This document shows, in pieces, positions 1-9,242 of a stretch of DNA of 41,061 nucleotides. Below the pieces are notes generated by a model. The model had not been told where the DNA came from. It worked only from the letters and a program-made list of their open reading frames with translations, and ran no database searches. Numbering within the stretch: position 1 is the first letter of the stretch; the number at the start of each line of letters is the position of its first letter. The position numbers and the translations under genes are program-made. Origin of the DNA: Parabacteroides sp. (GTDB lineage Bacteria; Bacteroidota; Bacteroidia; Bacteroidales; Tannerellaceae); contig JAGPJL010000009.1 of the NCBI GenBank assembly GCA_018054455.1, forward strand, positions 1-41,061, written 5' to 3'.

Positions 1-2
1 CT

Positions 3-929
3 CCCGGAGGATTGGTGGATGGTCCGGTTTACGGTGCTATCTTTAATGGATTGCTTGGCGTAAAAATTACGGAGCCCGATGTATATGCTCCCTTTCAATC
101 GGATCTGGTGGTTTATCACGACGATGTTTCCGACTATTCGACTAACGAACCAACAATGGACGGAACAGCCAGTCTTACTTACTATCTTTCGGCCATGCAG
201 AAAGACGGCATGAAGCAACTGGGAAAACATTCCTCCGGTAATGTGGAAGATGCAGGAGGAATAATCCGTACCGATCCATCCAAAAAACAACTAACCCTGG
301 TATTTACAGCTGCCGATAAAGCCGATGGAGCCGATGTAATCCGGCAAACATTAAAGCGACAGCAGATACAGGGCGCATTCTTTTTTACCGGCGGATTCTA
401 TAAAGAGTTTCCGGATGTGGTAAAAGCGCTGAAACAAGACGGTCATTACCTGGGAGCACATTCCAATGATCACCTGCTGTATTGTGCGTGGGAGAAACGA
501 GACTCCACACTGGTAACCCGCGAAGCGTTCACAAAAGATATGACGGAGAATTACCGCCTGATGGCTGAAGCCGGCATTCGTGCCACAGAAGCGCCGCTCT
601 TTATTCCTCCCTACGAATGGTACAACGAAGAGGTTGCCGGATGGGCACAGGGAATGGGGTTGAAAATAGTCAACTTTACCCCCGGAACAGGGTCCAATGC
701 CGACTATACCACACCCGACATGAAGAATTACAAGAGCAGCAAAGATATCTATAACAGAATAATGAAGGTTGAGGCTTCCGAAGGGCTGAACGGACACCTG
801 TTGCTTGTCCATTTCGGTACTCACCCCGACCGTACCGATAAGTTTTACAATCAACTCGAAAAGCTTATCAAAGCTTTAAAGAAAAAAGGATACACCTTTG
901 TGCCAATAAGAGAAGCAACAGGGTATTGA
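3..929 (+). CDS. GH9 cellulase / NodB polysaccharide deacetylase fusion, C-terminal part
   Basis: The gene runs in from the left: the frame is open from base 3 and reads PGGLVDGPVYG, so the codon at 12 is internal, not a start. Numbering from that codon, residues 1-65 match the end of a GH9 catalytic domain, with DYSTNEPTMD carrying the Glu (E46) that is the general acid in GH9. Residues about 93-300 form a NodB-type carbohydrate esterase domain: HSNDH (H150, H154) fits motif 2 and LLLVHFG (H267) the late His motif. Motif 1, normally TFDDG, is replaced by FTAADKADG. The product probably acts outside the cytoplasm, cutting beta-1,4-glucan and perhaps removing acetyl groups, but the signal peptide lies outside the window. 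The GH9 and NodB assignments are solid; deacetylase activity is uncertain because of motif 1. Confidence 0.85.
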   Translation, partial: PGGLVDGPVYGAIFNGLLGVKITEPDVYAPFQSDLVVYHDDVSDYSTNEPTMDGTASLTYYLSAMQKDGMKQLGKHSSGNVEDAGGIIRTDPSKKQLTLVFTAADKADGADVIRQTLKRQQIQGAFFFTGGFYKEFPDVVKALKQDGHYLGAHSNDHLLYCAWEKRDSTLVTREAFTKDMTENYRLMAEAGIRATEAPLFIPPYEWYNEEVAGWAQGMGLKIVNFTPGTGSNADYTTPDMKNYKSSKDIYNRIMKVEASEGLNGHLLLVHFGTHPDRTDKFYNQLEKLIKALKKKGYTFVPIREATGY

Positions 930-934
930 AAAAG

Positions 935-970
935 AAAGAGGGTGTAACACAATGTGATACACCCTCTTTT
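935..970. terminator. Bidirectional terminator between GH9-NodB and pgi
   Basis: A 12-bp perfect stem (935-946 with 958-969) has an 11-base loop, an A-rich 5' side and a T-run on the 3' side. It lies between convergent genes and has A and T tracts on the correct sides for both strands. Confidence 0.8.
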
Positions 971-990
971 TATCAGATAAAAATATCTTT

Positions 991-2334
991 TTATAGTTTA
1001 GCCTTGATGGCTTCGCTCTCTTTTTCGTATCCGGGTTTGTTCAACAGAGCAAACATGTTCTTTTTGTAAGCCTCAACACCCGGTTGGTCGAAAGGATTTA
1101 CGCCCAACATGTAGCCGCTGATACCGCAAGCCTTTTCAAAGAAATAGAAAAGCTGACCGATATAATACGCATTTACAGCCGGAAGAGTGATCTTGATATT
1201 TGGAACACCACCGTCAACGTGAGCCAGCTGAGTACCCAGTTCGGCCATCTTGTTAACTTCGTCAACACGCTTGCCTGCAAGGAAATTCAATCCGTCAAGA
1301 TCGGCTTCGTCTGTAGGAACTTCTACCTTGTGGTCTGGAGATTCAACAGAAATAACAGTTTCGAAGATGGTACGTTCGCCTTCCTGTATCCACTGACCCA
1401 TAGAGTGAAGGTCGGTCGTAAGATCCACTGCAGCAGGGAAGATACCCTTGTTTTCCTTACCTTCGCTTTCGCCGTAAAGCTGTTTCCACCATTCGCCGAT
1501 GTAGTGAAGTTTAGGGTGGAAGTTAGCCAGAATCTCAATAGACTTGCCACTCTTGTATAGTTCATTGCGAACAGAAGCGTAGATAGCCGAAAGATTTTCG
1601 TCGAAAGGAACTTCAATGCCAGTTTTCTTTTCCATAGAAACAGCACCTGCAACTAATTCGCGAATGCTGATTCCGGCTACTGCAATAGGAAGTAAACCTA
1701 CCGGAGTAAGTACAGAGAAACGTCCGCCTACATTATCAGGAATAATAAATGTTTTGTATCCTTCTTTGGTGGCAAGGGTACGAAGCGCGCCTTTAGCCTT
1801 GTCTGTGATAGCCACAATACGGGTTTTGGCTTCTTCTTTACCAACAGCATCTTCAAGTTGCTTTTTCAAGATACGGAATGCAAGAGCTGGTTCTGTAGTA
1901 GTTCCCGATTTGGATATATTGATGATACCGAATTGTCTTCCTTTTAGTACTTCGCAAAGTTCGTAAAGATAATCTTCGCCAATATTATGACCTGCATAAA
2001 GCATGATCGGATCTTTACGGTCTTTCAAAAGAAAATCGAAGCTATTGTTAAGCGCGTCGATAACAGCTTTGGTTCCAAGGTAGCTACCGCCAATACCTAC
2101 AGCAATAACCACTTCACACTTTTCGCGAAGTACGTTGGCCGTGTTCTCAATATCGGCAAGTTCTTCTTCAGTAATAGAAGTGGGGAGGTGTAACCAACCA
2201 AGGAAATCGCTTCCTTTACCGTTGCCGTTATGCAATGTAGCAATACACTCGTTTGCTTTTGTTTCTTGTGCCAGGATCTGTTGTTTTGAAACAGTACCCA
2301 GTACTTTGTCGATGTTTAAACTGATGTTCTTCAT
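991..2334 (-). CDS. pgi: Glucose-6-phosphate isomerase
   Basis: This cytoplasmic enzyme interconverts glucose-6-phosphate and fructose-6-phosphate in glycolysis and gluconeogenesis. At 447 residues it has the length of the short bacterial PGI type. The sugar-phosphate-binding segments [13 protein letters not shown] (about 78-90) and [11 protein letters not shown] (about 140-150) are visible, as are LYGESEGKE, which holds the active-site Glu, and the C-terminal [16 protein letters not shown] signature. It is the last gene of the lysS-gpsA-pgi run, 14 bases after gpsA, and ends at the shared hairpin at 935-970. All expected family blocks are present. Confidence 0.97.
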   Translation of the reverse strand: MKNISLNIDKVLGTVSKQQILAQETKANECIATLHNGNGKGSDFLGWLHLPTSITEEELADIENTANVLREKCEVVIAVGIGGSYLGTKAVIDALNNSFDFLLKDRKDPIMLYAGHNIGEDYLYELCEVLKGRQFGIINISKSGTTTEPALAFRILKKQLEDAVGKEEAKTRIVAITDKAKGALRTLATKEGYKTFIIPDNVGGRFSVLTPVGLLPIAVAGISIRELVAGAVSMEKKTGIEVPFDENLSAIYASVRNELYKSGKSIEILANFHPKLHYIGEWWKQLYGESEGKENKGIFPAAVDLTTDLHSMGQWIQEGERTIFETVISVESPDHKVEVPTDEADLDGLNFLAGKRVDEVNKMAELGTQLAHVDGGVPNIKITLPAVNAYYIGQLFYFFEKACGISGYMLGVNPFDQPGVEAYKKNMFALLNKPGYEKESEAIKAKL

Positions 2335-2348
2335 ATATCAATTTGGAA

Positions 2349-3350
2349 TTATTTAAACGTTTCAGTCAACTGCCGGATAATGGTAGTCGGAGATTTCTTC
2401 TCATATAATATATCATACAGGGCATCCAGGATAGGCATCTTCACCTTGTATTTTTTATTAATCTCATAAATACACTTGGTTCCGTAATATCCTTCGGCAA
2501 TCATCTCCATTTCCAGTTGAGCTGTTTTTACCGAATAACCCTTTCCGATCATTGTTCCGAAAGTGCGGTTACGGCTAAAACGTGAATAAGCGGTAACCAG
2601 CAAATCTCCCAGGTAAACGGAATCGGTAATGTCTCTTTCAATTCCATAGATGGCATCCACGAAGTTTCGCATCTCCTCGATGGCATTGGAAATAAATACT
2701 GCCTGAAAGTTATCACCGTATTTCATACCGTGACAGATACCTGCTACGATAGCATACACATTCTTCAACACAGAAGCATATTCGATCCCTATTACATCCT
2801 TAGATACCGAATTCATAAGGTATTGATTGCGGAACACAGGCGAAATAGCTTTTACCTTTTCTATATCCGGACAAGCCAGTGTAATGTAAGAAAGCCTTTC
2901 GAGGGCGATTTCTTCGGCATGACACGGACCGCCTAATACAGCGATATTTTCGATGGGAACCTTATAGTATTCTGCAAAGTAATCGGTAATCAGCATGTTT
3001 TCGTCGGGAACCAATCCTTTGATTGCTGAAATGATAAACTTGTCAGAAAGCGATGTTTTTACTTTCTTAAGGTGTTGTTTCAGGAAAGGAGACGGAGTGG
3101 CGAATATCAGCGTGTCAGAGTCCTTGATTACCTGATTTATATTGGTATAAAACGTAATACGGCTTATATCAAACTTGATAGAAGTAAGGTAACGTGGATT
3201 ATGTTCCAGTTGCTTAAATTCTTCAACACTTTCCGGGCGTCGCATATACCAGTTAATACTGCCTTGTGTAGACAATACAATCTTGGCTAGCGCGGTAGCC
3301 CAGCTACCTCCACCCATAATAGCAATTTTTCCGGGCAAATTCATATTCAA
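2349..3350 (-). CDS. gpsA: NAD(P)-dependent glycerol-3-phosphate dehydrogenase
   Basis: The enzyme reduces dihydroxyacetone phosphate to sn-glycerol-3-phosphate, the backbone of phospholipids. The N-terminal Rossmann loop GGGSWATALA (about 13-22), the FATPSPFLK segment, the AISAIKGL-like strand (ISAIKGLVPDE) and the conserved catalytic-domain stretch KNVYAIVAGICHGMKYGDN are all present. The length of 333 residues is typical. Only 4 bases separate it from the lysS stop, so it is surely cotranscribed. The first codons read MNMNLPGKIA; the second Met (3344) is an equally good start and resembles relatives that begin M-x-L-P-G-K-I-A. Confidence 0.96.
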   Translation of the reverse strand: MNMNLPGKIAIMGGGSWATALAKIVLSTQGSINWYMRRPESVEEFKQLEHNPRYLTSIKFDISRITFYTNINQVIKDSDTLIFATPSPFLKQHLKKVKTSLSDKFIISAIKGLVPDENMLITDYFAEYYKVPIENIAVLGGPCHAEEIALERLSYITLACPDIEKVKAISPVFRNQYLMNSVSKDVIGIEYASVLKNVYAIVAGICHGMKYGDNFQAVFISNAIEEMRNFVDAIYGIERDITDSVYLGDLLVTAYSRFSRNRTFGTMIGKGYSVKTAQLEMEMIAEGYYGTKCIYEINKKYKVKMPILDALYDILYEKKSPTTIIRQLTETFK

Positions 3351-3354
3351 CTAT

Positions 3355-5085
3355 TTATTTGTCGGCATTTGCAATCCATGCTTCCACTTCTTCGGCAGTA
3401 GGATTCGATAACTCCAGTTTATATTTTTTATTCATCTCACAAAGTTCCTGTCTCAGCTTGTTTGGATTTAAATCCTTCAAAGTGTCGATAGTAAGATATC
3501 CCGCTTTTTGCATAGCAGGTACCCAGGCTTCGTCAATTCCAAGTGCGGCGTATTTATCGGCACTATCCTTTCTAACAGTTTTTTCAGGGCGCATTTGCGG
3601 GAAGAACAAAACTTCCTGAATACTTTCCTGACCAGTCATATACATAACAAGGCGGTCCATTCCAATACCCATACCACTTGTAGGAGGCATGCCGTATTCC
3701 AATGCGCGCAGGAAGTCGTTATCAATAAACATCGCTTCATCGTCTCCTTTTTCAGACAGCTTAAGCTGTTCTTCAAAACGGGCACGTTGGTCGATAGGGT
3801 CGTTAAGCTCCGAGTAGGCGTTGGCAAGTTCCTTTCCATTTACCATCAGCTCGAAACGTTCTGTAAGCTCCGGATTTGTACGGTGCTTTTTTGTAAGAGG
3901 CGACATTTCGATTGGGTAATCTGTAACAAAGGTAGGCTGAATATACAGACCTTCGCATTTGGCACCGAATATTTCGTCGATCAGTTTTCCCTTACCCATT
4001 GTTTCATTTTGTTCTACGCCCAGTTGTTTACATACTTCGCGCAGCTGGTCTTCGTTCATTCCATTGATATCGAAACCTGTATTTTCCTTGATGGAATCGA
4101 TCATGGTGATACGTTTGAAAGGAGCCTTGAAATCAATTTCCCTCTCACCGATCTTTACTTTAGTTGTGCCATGCACATCCAAACAAATCTTTTCGAGCAT
4201 CTGTTCTGTTAAGTTCATCATCCAGTTGTAATCTTTGTATGAAACATAGATTTCCATACATGTAAATTCTGGATTGTGCGTACGGTCCATTCCTTCGTTA
4301 CGGAAGTTACGGCTAAACTCGTAAACACCTTCGAATCCACCTACGATAAGACGTTTCAGATACAATTCGTTGGCAATACGAAGATATAATGGGATATCCA
4401 GTGCATTGTGGTGCGTAATAAACGGACGCGCACTGGCTCCACCGGGAATACTCTGAAGAACAGGGGTGTCAACTTCCAGGTAACCGCGTTCGTTGAAGAA
4501 CTGGCGCATGGAGTTGAATATCTTTGTGCGTTTGATAAAGATATCTTTAACGCCTTCGTTTACAATTAAATCGACATAGCGTTGGCGGTAACGCATTTCG
4601 GGATCAGTAAATCCGTCGTATACAACACCGTCTTTAACCTTTACCACGGGAAGTGGTTTAAGCGATTTTGAAAGAACAGTCAGTTCTTCTGCATGAATGG
4701 AAATCTCGCCCATCTGCGTACGGAACACATAGCCTTTAACGCCAACGAAGTCACCAATATCAAGCAACTTCTTAAATACTGTATTATATAACTCTTTGTC
4801 TTCTCCCGGACAGATGTCATCGCGGGTGATATATACTTGAATGCGACCTTCAGAATCTTGCAATTCCATAAAAGAAGCCTTGCCCATGATACGACGACTC
4901 ATTATTCTGCCAGCTAAAGTAACCGGTCTGCGTTCGGCGTCGTCTTTAAACGATGCTTTTATTTCGTTTGAATAAGCATTCGTTATATACTCTGCGGCAG
5001 GGTACGGTTCTACCCCAAGATTCCGCAATTGCTCCATGCTATTGCGTCTTATGACTTCCTGTTCACTCAGATCAATTAGATTCAT
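3355..5085 (-). CDS. lysS: Lysyl-tRNA synthetase, class II, with C-terminal extension
   Basis: It charges tRNA-Lys. The frame opens at 5115, but the N-terminus [14 protein letters not shown] begins at 5085, giving 576 residues. An OB-fold anticodon-binding domain (about 50-160, with [18 protein letters not shown]) precedes the class II core: motif 2 [15 protein letters not shown] and motif 3 [11 protein letters not shown]. After FFPQMRPEK, where typical bacterial LysRS proteins stop, there are about 74 more residues ([10 protein letters not shown] to the end) that look helical. It heads the lysS-gpsA-pgi operon. A -7 type promoter element lies at 5113-5120. Confidence 0.97.
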   Translation of the reverse strand: MNLIDLSEQEVIRRNSMEQLRNLGVEPYPAAEYITNAYSNEIKASFKDDAERRPVTLAGRIMSRRIMGKASFMELQDSEGRIQVYITRDDICPGEDKELYNTVFKKLLDIGDFVGVKGYVFRTQMGEISIHAEELTVLSKSLKPLPVVKVKDGVVYDGFTDPEMRYRQRYVDLIVNEGVKDIFIKRTKIFNSMRQFFNERGYLEVDTPVLQSIPGGASARPFITHHNALDIPLYLRIANELYLKRLIVGGFEGVYEFSRNFRNEGMDRTHNPEFTCMEIYVSYKDYNWMMNLTEQMLEKICLDVHGTTKVKIGEREIDFKAPFKRITMIDSIKENTGFDINGMNEDQLREVCKQLGVEQNETMGKGKLIDEIFGAKCEGLYIQPTFVTDYPIEMSPLTKKHRTNPELTERFELMVNGKELANAYSELNDPIDQRARFEEQLKLSEKGDDEAMFIDNDFLRALEYGMPPTSGMGIGMDRLVMYMTGQESIQEVLFFPQMRPEKTVRKDSADKYAALGIDEAWVPAMQKAGYLTIDTLKDLNPNKLRQELCEMNKKYKLELSNPTAEEVEAWIANADK

Positions 5086-5112
5086 TATGCTATTTTTTTG
5101 TAAAATACGGGA

Positions 5113-5120
5113 CAAAAGTA
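5113..5120 (-). promoter_or_regulatory. Putative -7 promoter element for lysS
   Basis: On the minus strand this reads TACTTTTG, matching the Bacteroidetes -7 consensus TAnnTTTG, 28 bases upstream of the lysS start. No convincing TTTG -33 box is seen at the usual spacing, so this is a motif match only. Confidence 0.45.
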
Positions 5121-5200
5121 CAAAACTTTATGTTGAAAGTAGCTATAGCCAATACTAAATTTACTTATAGGGGATAAATTCGCATTGATTTCCTACAGTT

Positions 5201-5755
5201 TCAAAGCATATTTCGTATCCCTTCAGGTAGAAAAAAGCGGATGTCTTTTCCTTCACGCAGGGCTTCGCGAATGAATGTAGAGGAGATTTCAAGCATCGGT
5301 GCCTGAACCAGACGAACGTTGGGACAGGTTGCAGGAATAACTGCCTCGTATCCTTTACGTGGATATATAAGTATACTGTAATTTGTAAGAAGTTCTTTGT
5401 AATTTTTCCACTGGTCAATTACTTGCCAGTTGTCTGCTCCGATGATAAGTTGAAAGTTATTATCAGGAAATGCTACACGAAGAGCATTCAACGTTTGAAT
5501 CGTGTAGGAGGGTTGAGGCAGTGAAAATTCAAAATCGCTTGCCTTGAACTTTGGATATCCGTCGATGGCTTTACAGGTAAGCTCGTAACGGAACTGGTCG
5601 TCCATTAGTTCTTCCTTTTCTTTTAAAGGATTATGGGGGGAGACAAGAAACCAGACTTCGTCCAGCCCTTCAAATTCACACAGGTAATTGGCCAAAGCCA
5701 GATGCCCGATGTGGATGGGATTAAAGGAACCGGAGAAGATGCCTGTTTGTTTCAT
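5201..5755 (-). CDS. nadD: Nicotinate-nucleotide adenylyltransferase
   Basis: It joins nicotinate mononucleotide and ATP to give deamido-NAD in NAD synthesis. The nucleotidyltransferase signature [10 protein letters not shown] (about residues 9-18, with the paired His) is at the N-terminus and the ISSTFIRE motif is near residue 157; together these define the NadD/NadM-like fold. The length of 184 is normal. It is third in the yicC-gmk-nadD run, starting 10 bases after the gmk stop. Confidence 0.96.
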   Translation of the reverse strand: MKQTGIFSGSFNPIHIGHLALANYLCEFEGLDEVWFLVSPHNPLKEKEELMDDQFRYELTCKAIDGYPKFKASDFEFSLPQPSYTIQTLNALRVAFPDNNFQLIIGADNWQVIDQWKNYKELLTNYSILIYPRKGYEAVIPATCPNVRLVQAPMLEISSTFIREALREGKDIRFFLPEGIRNML

Positions 5756-5765
5756 TGTGCTATAT

Positions 5766-6332
5766 TCAGCAGTTTAGAAAAGCCCGGATAACCTGAAGCG
5801 TCTCTGCCTTGGCTGTTTCTATTTCGTCGTTCACGATCACTTTGTCGAACTTCGGCGCAAATGTCATCTCGTAGGTAGCCTTGGCAAGTCTGCTTTCAAT
5901 AACCTCCGGACTGTCTGTGCCGCGTCCTTCCAGACGACTGCGAAGAACCTCAATCCCCGGAGGTTGTATAAACAGAGAAAGCGCTCTGTCTCCGTAGTAT
6001 TGTTTTATATTGCAACCGCCTACCACGTCCACATCAAATACCACATTGTTGCCGTTCGTGAGCAGACGTTCTACTTCACTTTTTAATGTGCCGTAATATT
6101 TGTCGGTATATACTTCCTCGTATTCAAGGAATTCGTTGGCGGCAATCTTTGACTTGAATTCTTCGGGCGACAGAAAGTAATATTCCACGCCATGTTTTTC
6201 GCTTCCTCTGGGCTCACGACTAGTTGCCGAGATTGAGAAATGAAGGTCCAACCCCTGCTTTAAAAGGAAATTGATTATGGTTGATTTGCCGGATCCCGAG
6301 GGGGCCGAGAAAATCACAAGTTTACCAGCCAT
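5766..6332 (-). CDS. gmk: Guanylate kinase
   Basis: It phosphorylates GMP to GDP with ATP. The P-loop [11 protein letters not shown] lies at about residues 8-18, followed by the GMP-binding blocks [19 protein letters not shown] and the segment [15 protein letters not shown], both strong guanylate kinase signatures. At 188 residues it is full length. It sits 4 bases after yicC and 10 before nadD on the same strand, a common Bacteroidales arrangement. Confidence 0.97.
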   Translation of the reverse strand: MAGKLVIFSAPSGSGKSTIINFLLKQGLDLHFSISATSREPRGSEKHGVEYYFLSPEEFKSKIAANEFLEYEEVYTDKYYGTLKSEVERLLTNGNNVVFDVDVVGGCNIKQYYGDRALSLFIQPPGIEVLRSRLEGRGTDSPEVIESRLAKATYEMTFAPKFDKVIVNDEIETAKAETLQVIRAFLNC

Positions 6333-6336
6333 AGAT

Positions 6337-7209
6337 TTATAATACGTTTAATACCTGTTCCTTGATTTGTTCCAGTTCGTCTTTCATCTGAACAACGATC
6401 TGCTGCATTTCGGCATGGTTGCTCTTTGATCCCAGCGTATTGATTTCGCGTCCAATCTCCTGAGCAATGAACCCTAGCTTTTTACCTTGTCCATGTCCAT
6501 TTTTCATGGTGCTTACAAAGTATTTCAGGTGGTTGTCCAACCGATTTTTTTCTTCGTTTACATCAAGCTTTTCAATGTAATAAATCATTTCCTGTTCGAA
6601 ACGGTTATTATCAATTTCAACTCCATTAAGCTTGGCTATACTTTCGCTGATGCGTGCTTTAATCTTTTCGATCCGTTCGCTGTCGAATTCGCCGATTCTT
6701 TCAAGAAGTGAAGCTATGTTGGCTATTTTTTGTTCGAAAAGCTTCTGCAGCATGGCACCTTCCTGGATACGGAAATCTTTCAAATGAGAGATGGCATCCT
6801 TGATGGTATTCATTACCACTTCCCACTCGCTTTCGTCTACTTCGGATATATCGGATTTGATAGCTTCCGGTAAACGCAATAACGTAGTAAACCAGTCGGC
6901 CGGAACCGGAATATTCAATTTATCGGCTACAACCTTTATCTGGTTGTAGTAACCTTCTATGGCAGCCAGATTAATCTGTGTGGGAGTATCTTTCCCTATA
7001 TACTCAATGAAGATTGAAAAATCAACTTTTCCGCGCTCAACCTCCTGCAAAAGCAAGCTGCGAACCATCATTTCCTTATCTTTGTATATTCCTGGAATTC
7101 GAGTAGAAAGATCGAGTTGTTTGCTGTTAAGCGCTTTAACTTCTACTGTTACTTTTTTAGATGGCAGTTCGGCTGTAACTTTGCCAAACCCGGTCATAGA
7201 TTGTATCAT
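6337..7209 (-). CDS. yicC: YicC family endoribonuclease
   Basis: The start MIQSMTGFGKVTAELPSKK is the YicC_N signature, and the C-terminal block GKKLGFIAQEIGREINTLGSKSNHAEMQ is the conserved DUF1732 region. The length of 290 is usual. Members in other bacteria are reported to act as endoribonucleases; the substrate here is unknown. It is the first gene of the yicC-gmk-nadD operon. A TAACTTTG element on the minus strand (7226-7233) lies 16 bases upstream of the start. Confidence 0.93.
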   Translation of the reverse strand: MIQSMTGFGKVTAELPSKKVTVEVKALNSKQLDLSTRIPGIYKDKEMMVRSLLLQEVERGKVDFSIFIEYIGKDTPTQINLAAIEGYYNQIKVVADKLNIPVPADWFTTLLRLPEAIKSDISEVDESEWEVVMNTIKDAISHLKDFRIQEGAMLQKLFEQKIANIASLLERIGEFDSERIEKIKARISESIAKLNGVEIDNNRFEQEMIYYIEKLDVNEEKNRLDNHLKYFVSTMKNGHGQGKKLGFIAQEIGREINTLGSKSNHAEMQQIVVQMKDELEQIKEQVLNVL

Positions 7210-7225
7210 GTTCTTAAACTTTGTG

Positions 7226-7233
7226 CAAAGTTA
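7226..7233 (-). promoter_or_regulatory. Putative -7 promoter element for yicC operon
   Basis: The minus strand reads TAACTTTG (TAnnTTTG), 16 bases upstream of the yicC start in the divergent yicC/tsaB spacer. The -33 region is weak. Confidence 0.45.
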
Positions 7234-7252
7234 CTTTTTATTTCCAACATTG

Positions 7253-7282
7253 TTTGTTATGCTGTATAAAAATGTAATTTTG
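7253..7282 (+). promoter_or_regulatory. Putative Bacteroidetes-type promoter for tsaB
   Basis: TTTG at 7253-7256 is followed after 18 bases by TAATTTTG at 7275-7282, fitting the -33/-7 pair TTTG and TAnnTTTG. The tsaB ATG is 19 bases further on, implying a very short leader. Confidence 0.6.
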
Positions 7283-7301
7283 TACTCTAAAACTAGTAAT
7301 T

Positions 7302-7994
7302 ATGTCGTGTATATTAAATATTGAGACATCCACTCCAGTCTGTTCTGTTGCTTTGTCTCTTGATGGAAAAGTTGTTTTCAGCAAAATGTCTATGGAGGGG
7401 CCATCTCATGCGGTTTTGCTTGGAACCTTTGTCGCCGATGCCCTTGCCTATATTAAAAGCAATTCGCTGAAAATGGATGCGGTTGCCGTAAGTAGCGGAC
7501 CAGGTTCGTATACCGGATTGCGTATCGGTGTATCCATGGCTAAGGGGCTGTGTTTTGGTTATGACATTCCTCTTCTTGCCATTCCAACCCTGAAGATAAT
7601 GGCAGCAAAAGTAGTTTCTTTAAATAGAGGGGTAGCAGGGCAATTATATTGTTCCATGCTGGATGCCCGCAGAATGGAGGTTTATGCGTCCGTTTACGAT
7701 GCAAATCTGAATGAGTGCCGTAAAACAGCCGCCGATATTGTAACCGCCGAAACCTATGAGTCATTCCTGAATAAAGGACCGGTTTGCTTCTTTGGTAACG
7801 GAGCGGATAAATGTAAAGAAGTAATTGTACATGCCAACGCCACTTTTCTGGAAGCGATTTATCCGCTTGCCGAAGATATGTGTCCATTGGCTGAAGCCTC
7901 TTTTGCTGCCGGCGAATTTAAAGATGTTGCTTACTTTGAACCGTTTTACCTGAAAGACTTTGTTGCTACTGTGGCTAAAAATAAAGTATTCTGA
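7302..7994 (+). CDS. tsaB: tRNA threonylcarbamoyladenosine biosynthesis protein TsaB
   Basis: TsaB is the scaffold partner of TsaD in making N6-threonylcarbamoyladenosine at position 37 of ANN-decoding tRNAs. The ASKHA fold begins MSCILNIETSTPVCSVAL, and the family block AVSSGPGSYTGLRIGVSMAKGLCFG follows at about residues 62-86. The length of 230 is typical. It is a single-gene unit with its own promoter, divergent from yicC, and ends at the strong hairpin at 8015-8063 shared with the convergent decarboxylase operon. Confidence 0.95.
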   Translation: MSCILNIETSTPVCSVALSLDGKVVFSKMSMEGPSHAVLLGTFVADALAYIKSNSLKMDAVAVSSGPGSYTGLRIGVSMAKGLCFGYDIPLLAIPTLKIMAAKVVSLNRGVAGQLYCSMLDARRMEVYASVYDANLNECRKTAADIVTAETYESFLNKGPVCFFGNGADKCKEVIVHANATFLEAIYPLAEDMCPLAEASFAAGEFKDVAYFEPFYLKDFVATVAKNKVF

Positions 7995-8014
7995 TTGTAA
8001 ACGGAATCAGCTAT

Positions 8015-8063
8015 AAATATAAAAAGAGGCTGTCTCATTACGAGACAGCCTCTTTTTATATTT
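8015..8063. terminator. Bidirectional terminator, perfect 22-bp stem
   Basis: Bases 8015-8036 pair without mismatch with 8042-8063 around a 5-base loop (ATTAC). The GC core GAGGCTGTCTC is flanked by AAAAA and TTTTT, so it can stop transcription from both tsaB and the mmd operon. Confidence 0.9.
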
Positions 8064-8077
8064 ATGCGGAAAAATAA

Positions 8078-9238
8078 TTATCCGAGGAATCCTAAAAGGA
8101 TACCGGCAGCAACAGCCGAACCGATTACACCGGCAACGTTCGGACCCATAGCGTGCATCAACAAATAGTTGGTTGGATCGTATTCCAAACCAACAGTGTT
8201 AGATATGCGGGCAGAGTCAGGAACTGCAGATACACCAGAGTTACCTATAAGTGGATTAATTTTATTTCCTTGTTTTAGGAATAAATTAAAGAACTTAACA
8301 AATAAAATTCCGGCACACGTAGCAATTACAAACGATAAAGCTCCTAATCCGAAGATCTTGACAGAGTTTACAGTAAGGAATTGAGTTGCTTGTGTAGAAG
8401 CACCAACTGTTACACCGAGCAGAATGGTGATTGTATCGATAAGCGGACCGCGGGCGGTTTCAGCCAAGCGACGGGTAACACCACTTTCTTTAAGAAGATT
8501 TCCGAAGAATAACATACCCAACAAAGGAAGACCCGAAGGAACAAGAAAGCATGTTAAAAGCAATCCAACGATTGGAAACACTATCTTCTCTGTTGAAGAA
8601 ACAGCTCTGGGAGGTTTCATTCGGATTAACCGTTCTTTGTTTGTTGTTAACAGTCTCATAAACGGAGGCTGAATAATTGGAACCAACGCCATGTATGAGT
8701 AGGCTGATACAGCAATAGCACCCATTAGGTTTGGAGCTAGTTTCGAGGAAAGGAAAATAGCAGTAGGACCATCAGCTCCACCAATAATACCAATGGCACC
8801 CGCCTGATTAGGTTCAAAACCCATCTGAAGTGCGATTATGTATGCTCCAAAAATACCAAATTGTGCAGCTGCACCAATAAGCATAAGTTTTGGATTGGAT
8901 ATCAATGCTGAGAAGTCCGTCATCGCTCCGATTCCAAGGAATATCAACGGAGGATACCATCCTTGCATTACCCCTTGATAAAGAATATTTAGTACAGATC
9001 CTTCTTCATAAATACCAACTTGTAAACCGGCATCTTTGAAAGGGATATTCCCAATTAATATACCAAATCCGATTGGGATAAGGAGCATAGGTTCGAATTC
9101 ATACTTAATGGCCAGAAAAATGAACATCAGGCCGATCAATATCATTACAAAATGACCCGGTGTTGCATTGTAAAAGCCTGTGTAGGAGAGAAACGTCTGA
9201 AGGTTGTCTCCAATAAATGATAAAAAACTTTCTTGCAT
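8078..9238 (-). CDS. Sodium ion-translocating decarboxylase, beta subunit
   Basis: This is the membrane subunit of the OadB/MmdB/GcdB family, which decarboxylates carboxybiotin and exports Na+. The 386 residues hold about ten hydrophobic segments, the conserved block GIIGGADGPTAIFLSSKLAPN, and a C-terminal re-entrant-like stretch HAMGPNVAGVIGSAVAAGILL. It is the last gene of the operon mce-mmdA-LTD/OadG-biotin carrier-beta, starting 4 bases after the biotin carrier stop. With methylmalonyl-CoA as the likely substrate (see mmdA and mce), mmdB is the fitting name, but sequence alone cannot separate it from oadB. Confidence 0.93.
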   Translation of the reverse strand: MQESFLSFIGDNLQTFLSYTGFYNATPGHFVMILIGLMFIFLAIKYEFEPMLLIPIGFGILIGNIPFKDAGLQVGIYEEGSVLNILYQGVMQGWYPPLIFLGIGAMTDFSALISNPKLMLIGAAAQFGIFGAYIIALQMGFEPNQAGAIGIIGGADGPTAIFLSSKLAPNLMGAIAVSAYSYMALVPIIQPPFMRLLTTNKERLIRMKPPRAVSSTEKIVFPIVGLLLTCFLVPSGLPLLGMLFFGNLLKESGVTRRLAETARGPLIDTITILLGVTVGASTQATQFLTVNSVKIFGLGALSFVIATCAGILFVKFFNLFLKQGNKINPLIGNSGVSAVPDSARISNTVGLEYDPTNYLLMHAMGPNVAGVIGSAVAAGILLGFLG

Positions 9239-9242
9239 ATCC

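Noticed and set aside
1084-1560. Open frame of 158 codons on the + strand inside pgi
   Set aside because: It is antisense to a clear glucose-6-phosphate isomerase; composition is that of a shadow frame.
3508-4212. Open frame of 234 codons on the + strand inside lysS
   Set aside because: It is antisense to a gene with all class II synthetase motifs and has no recognisable domain or start context.
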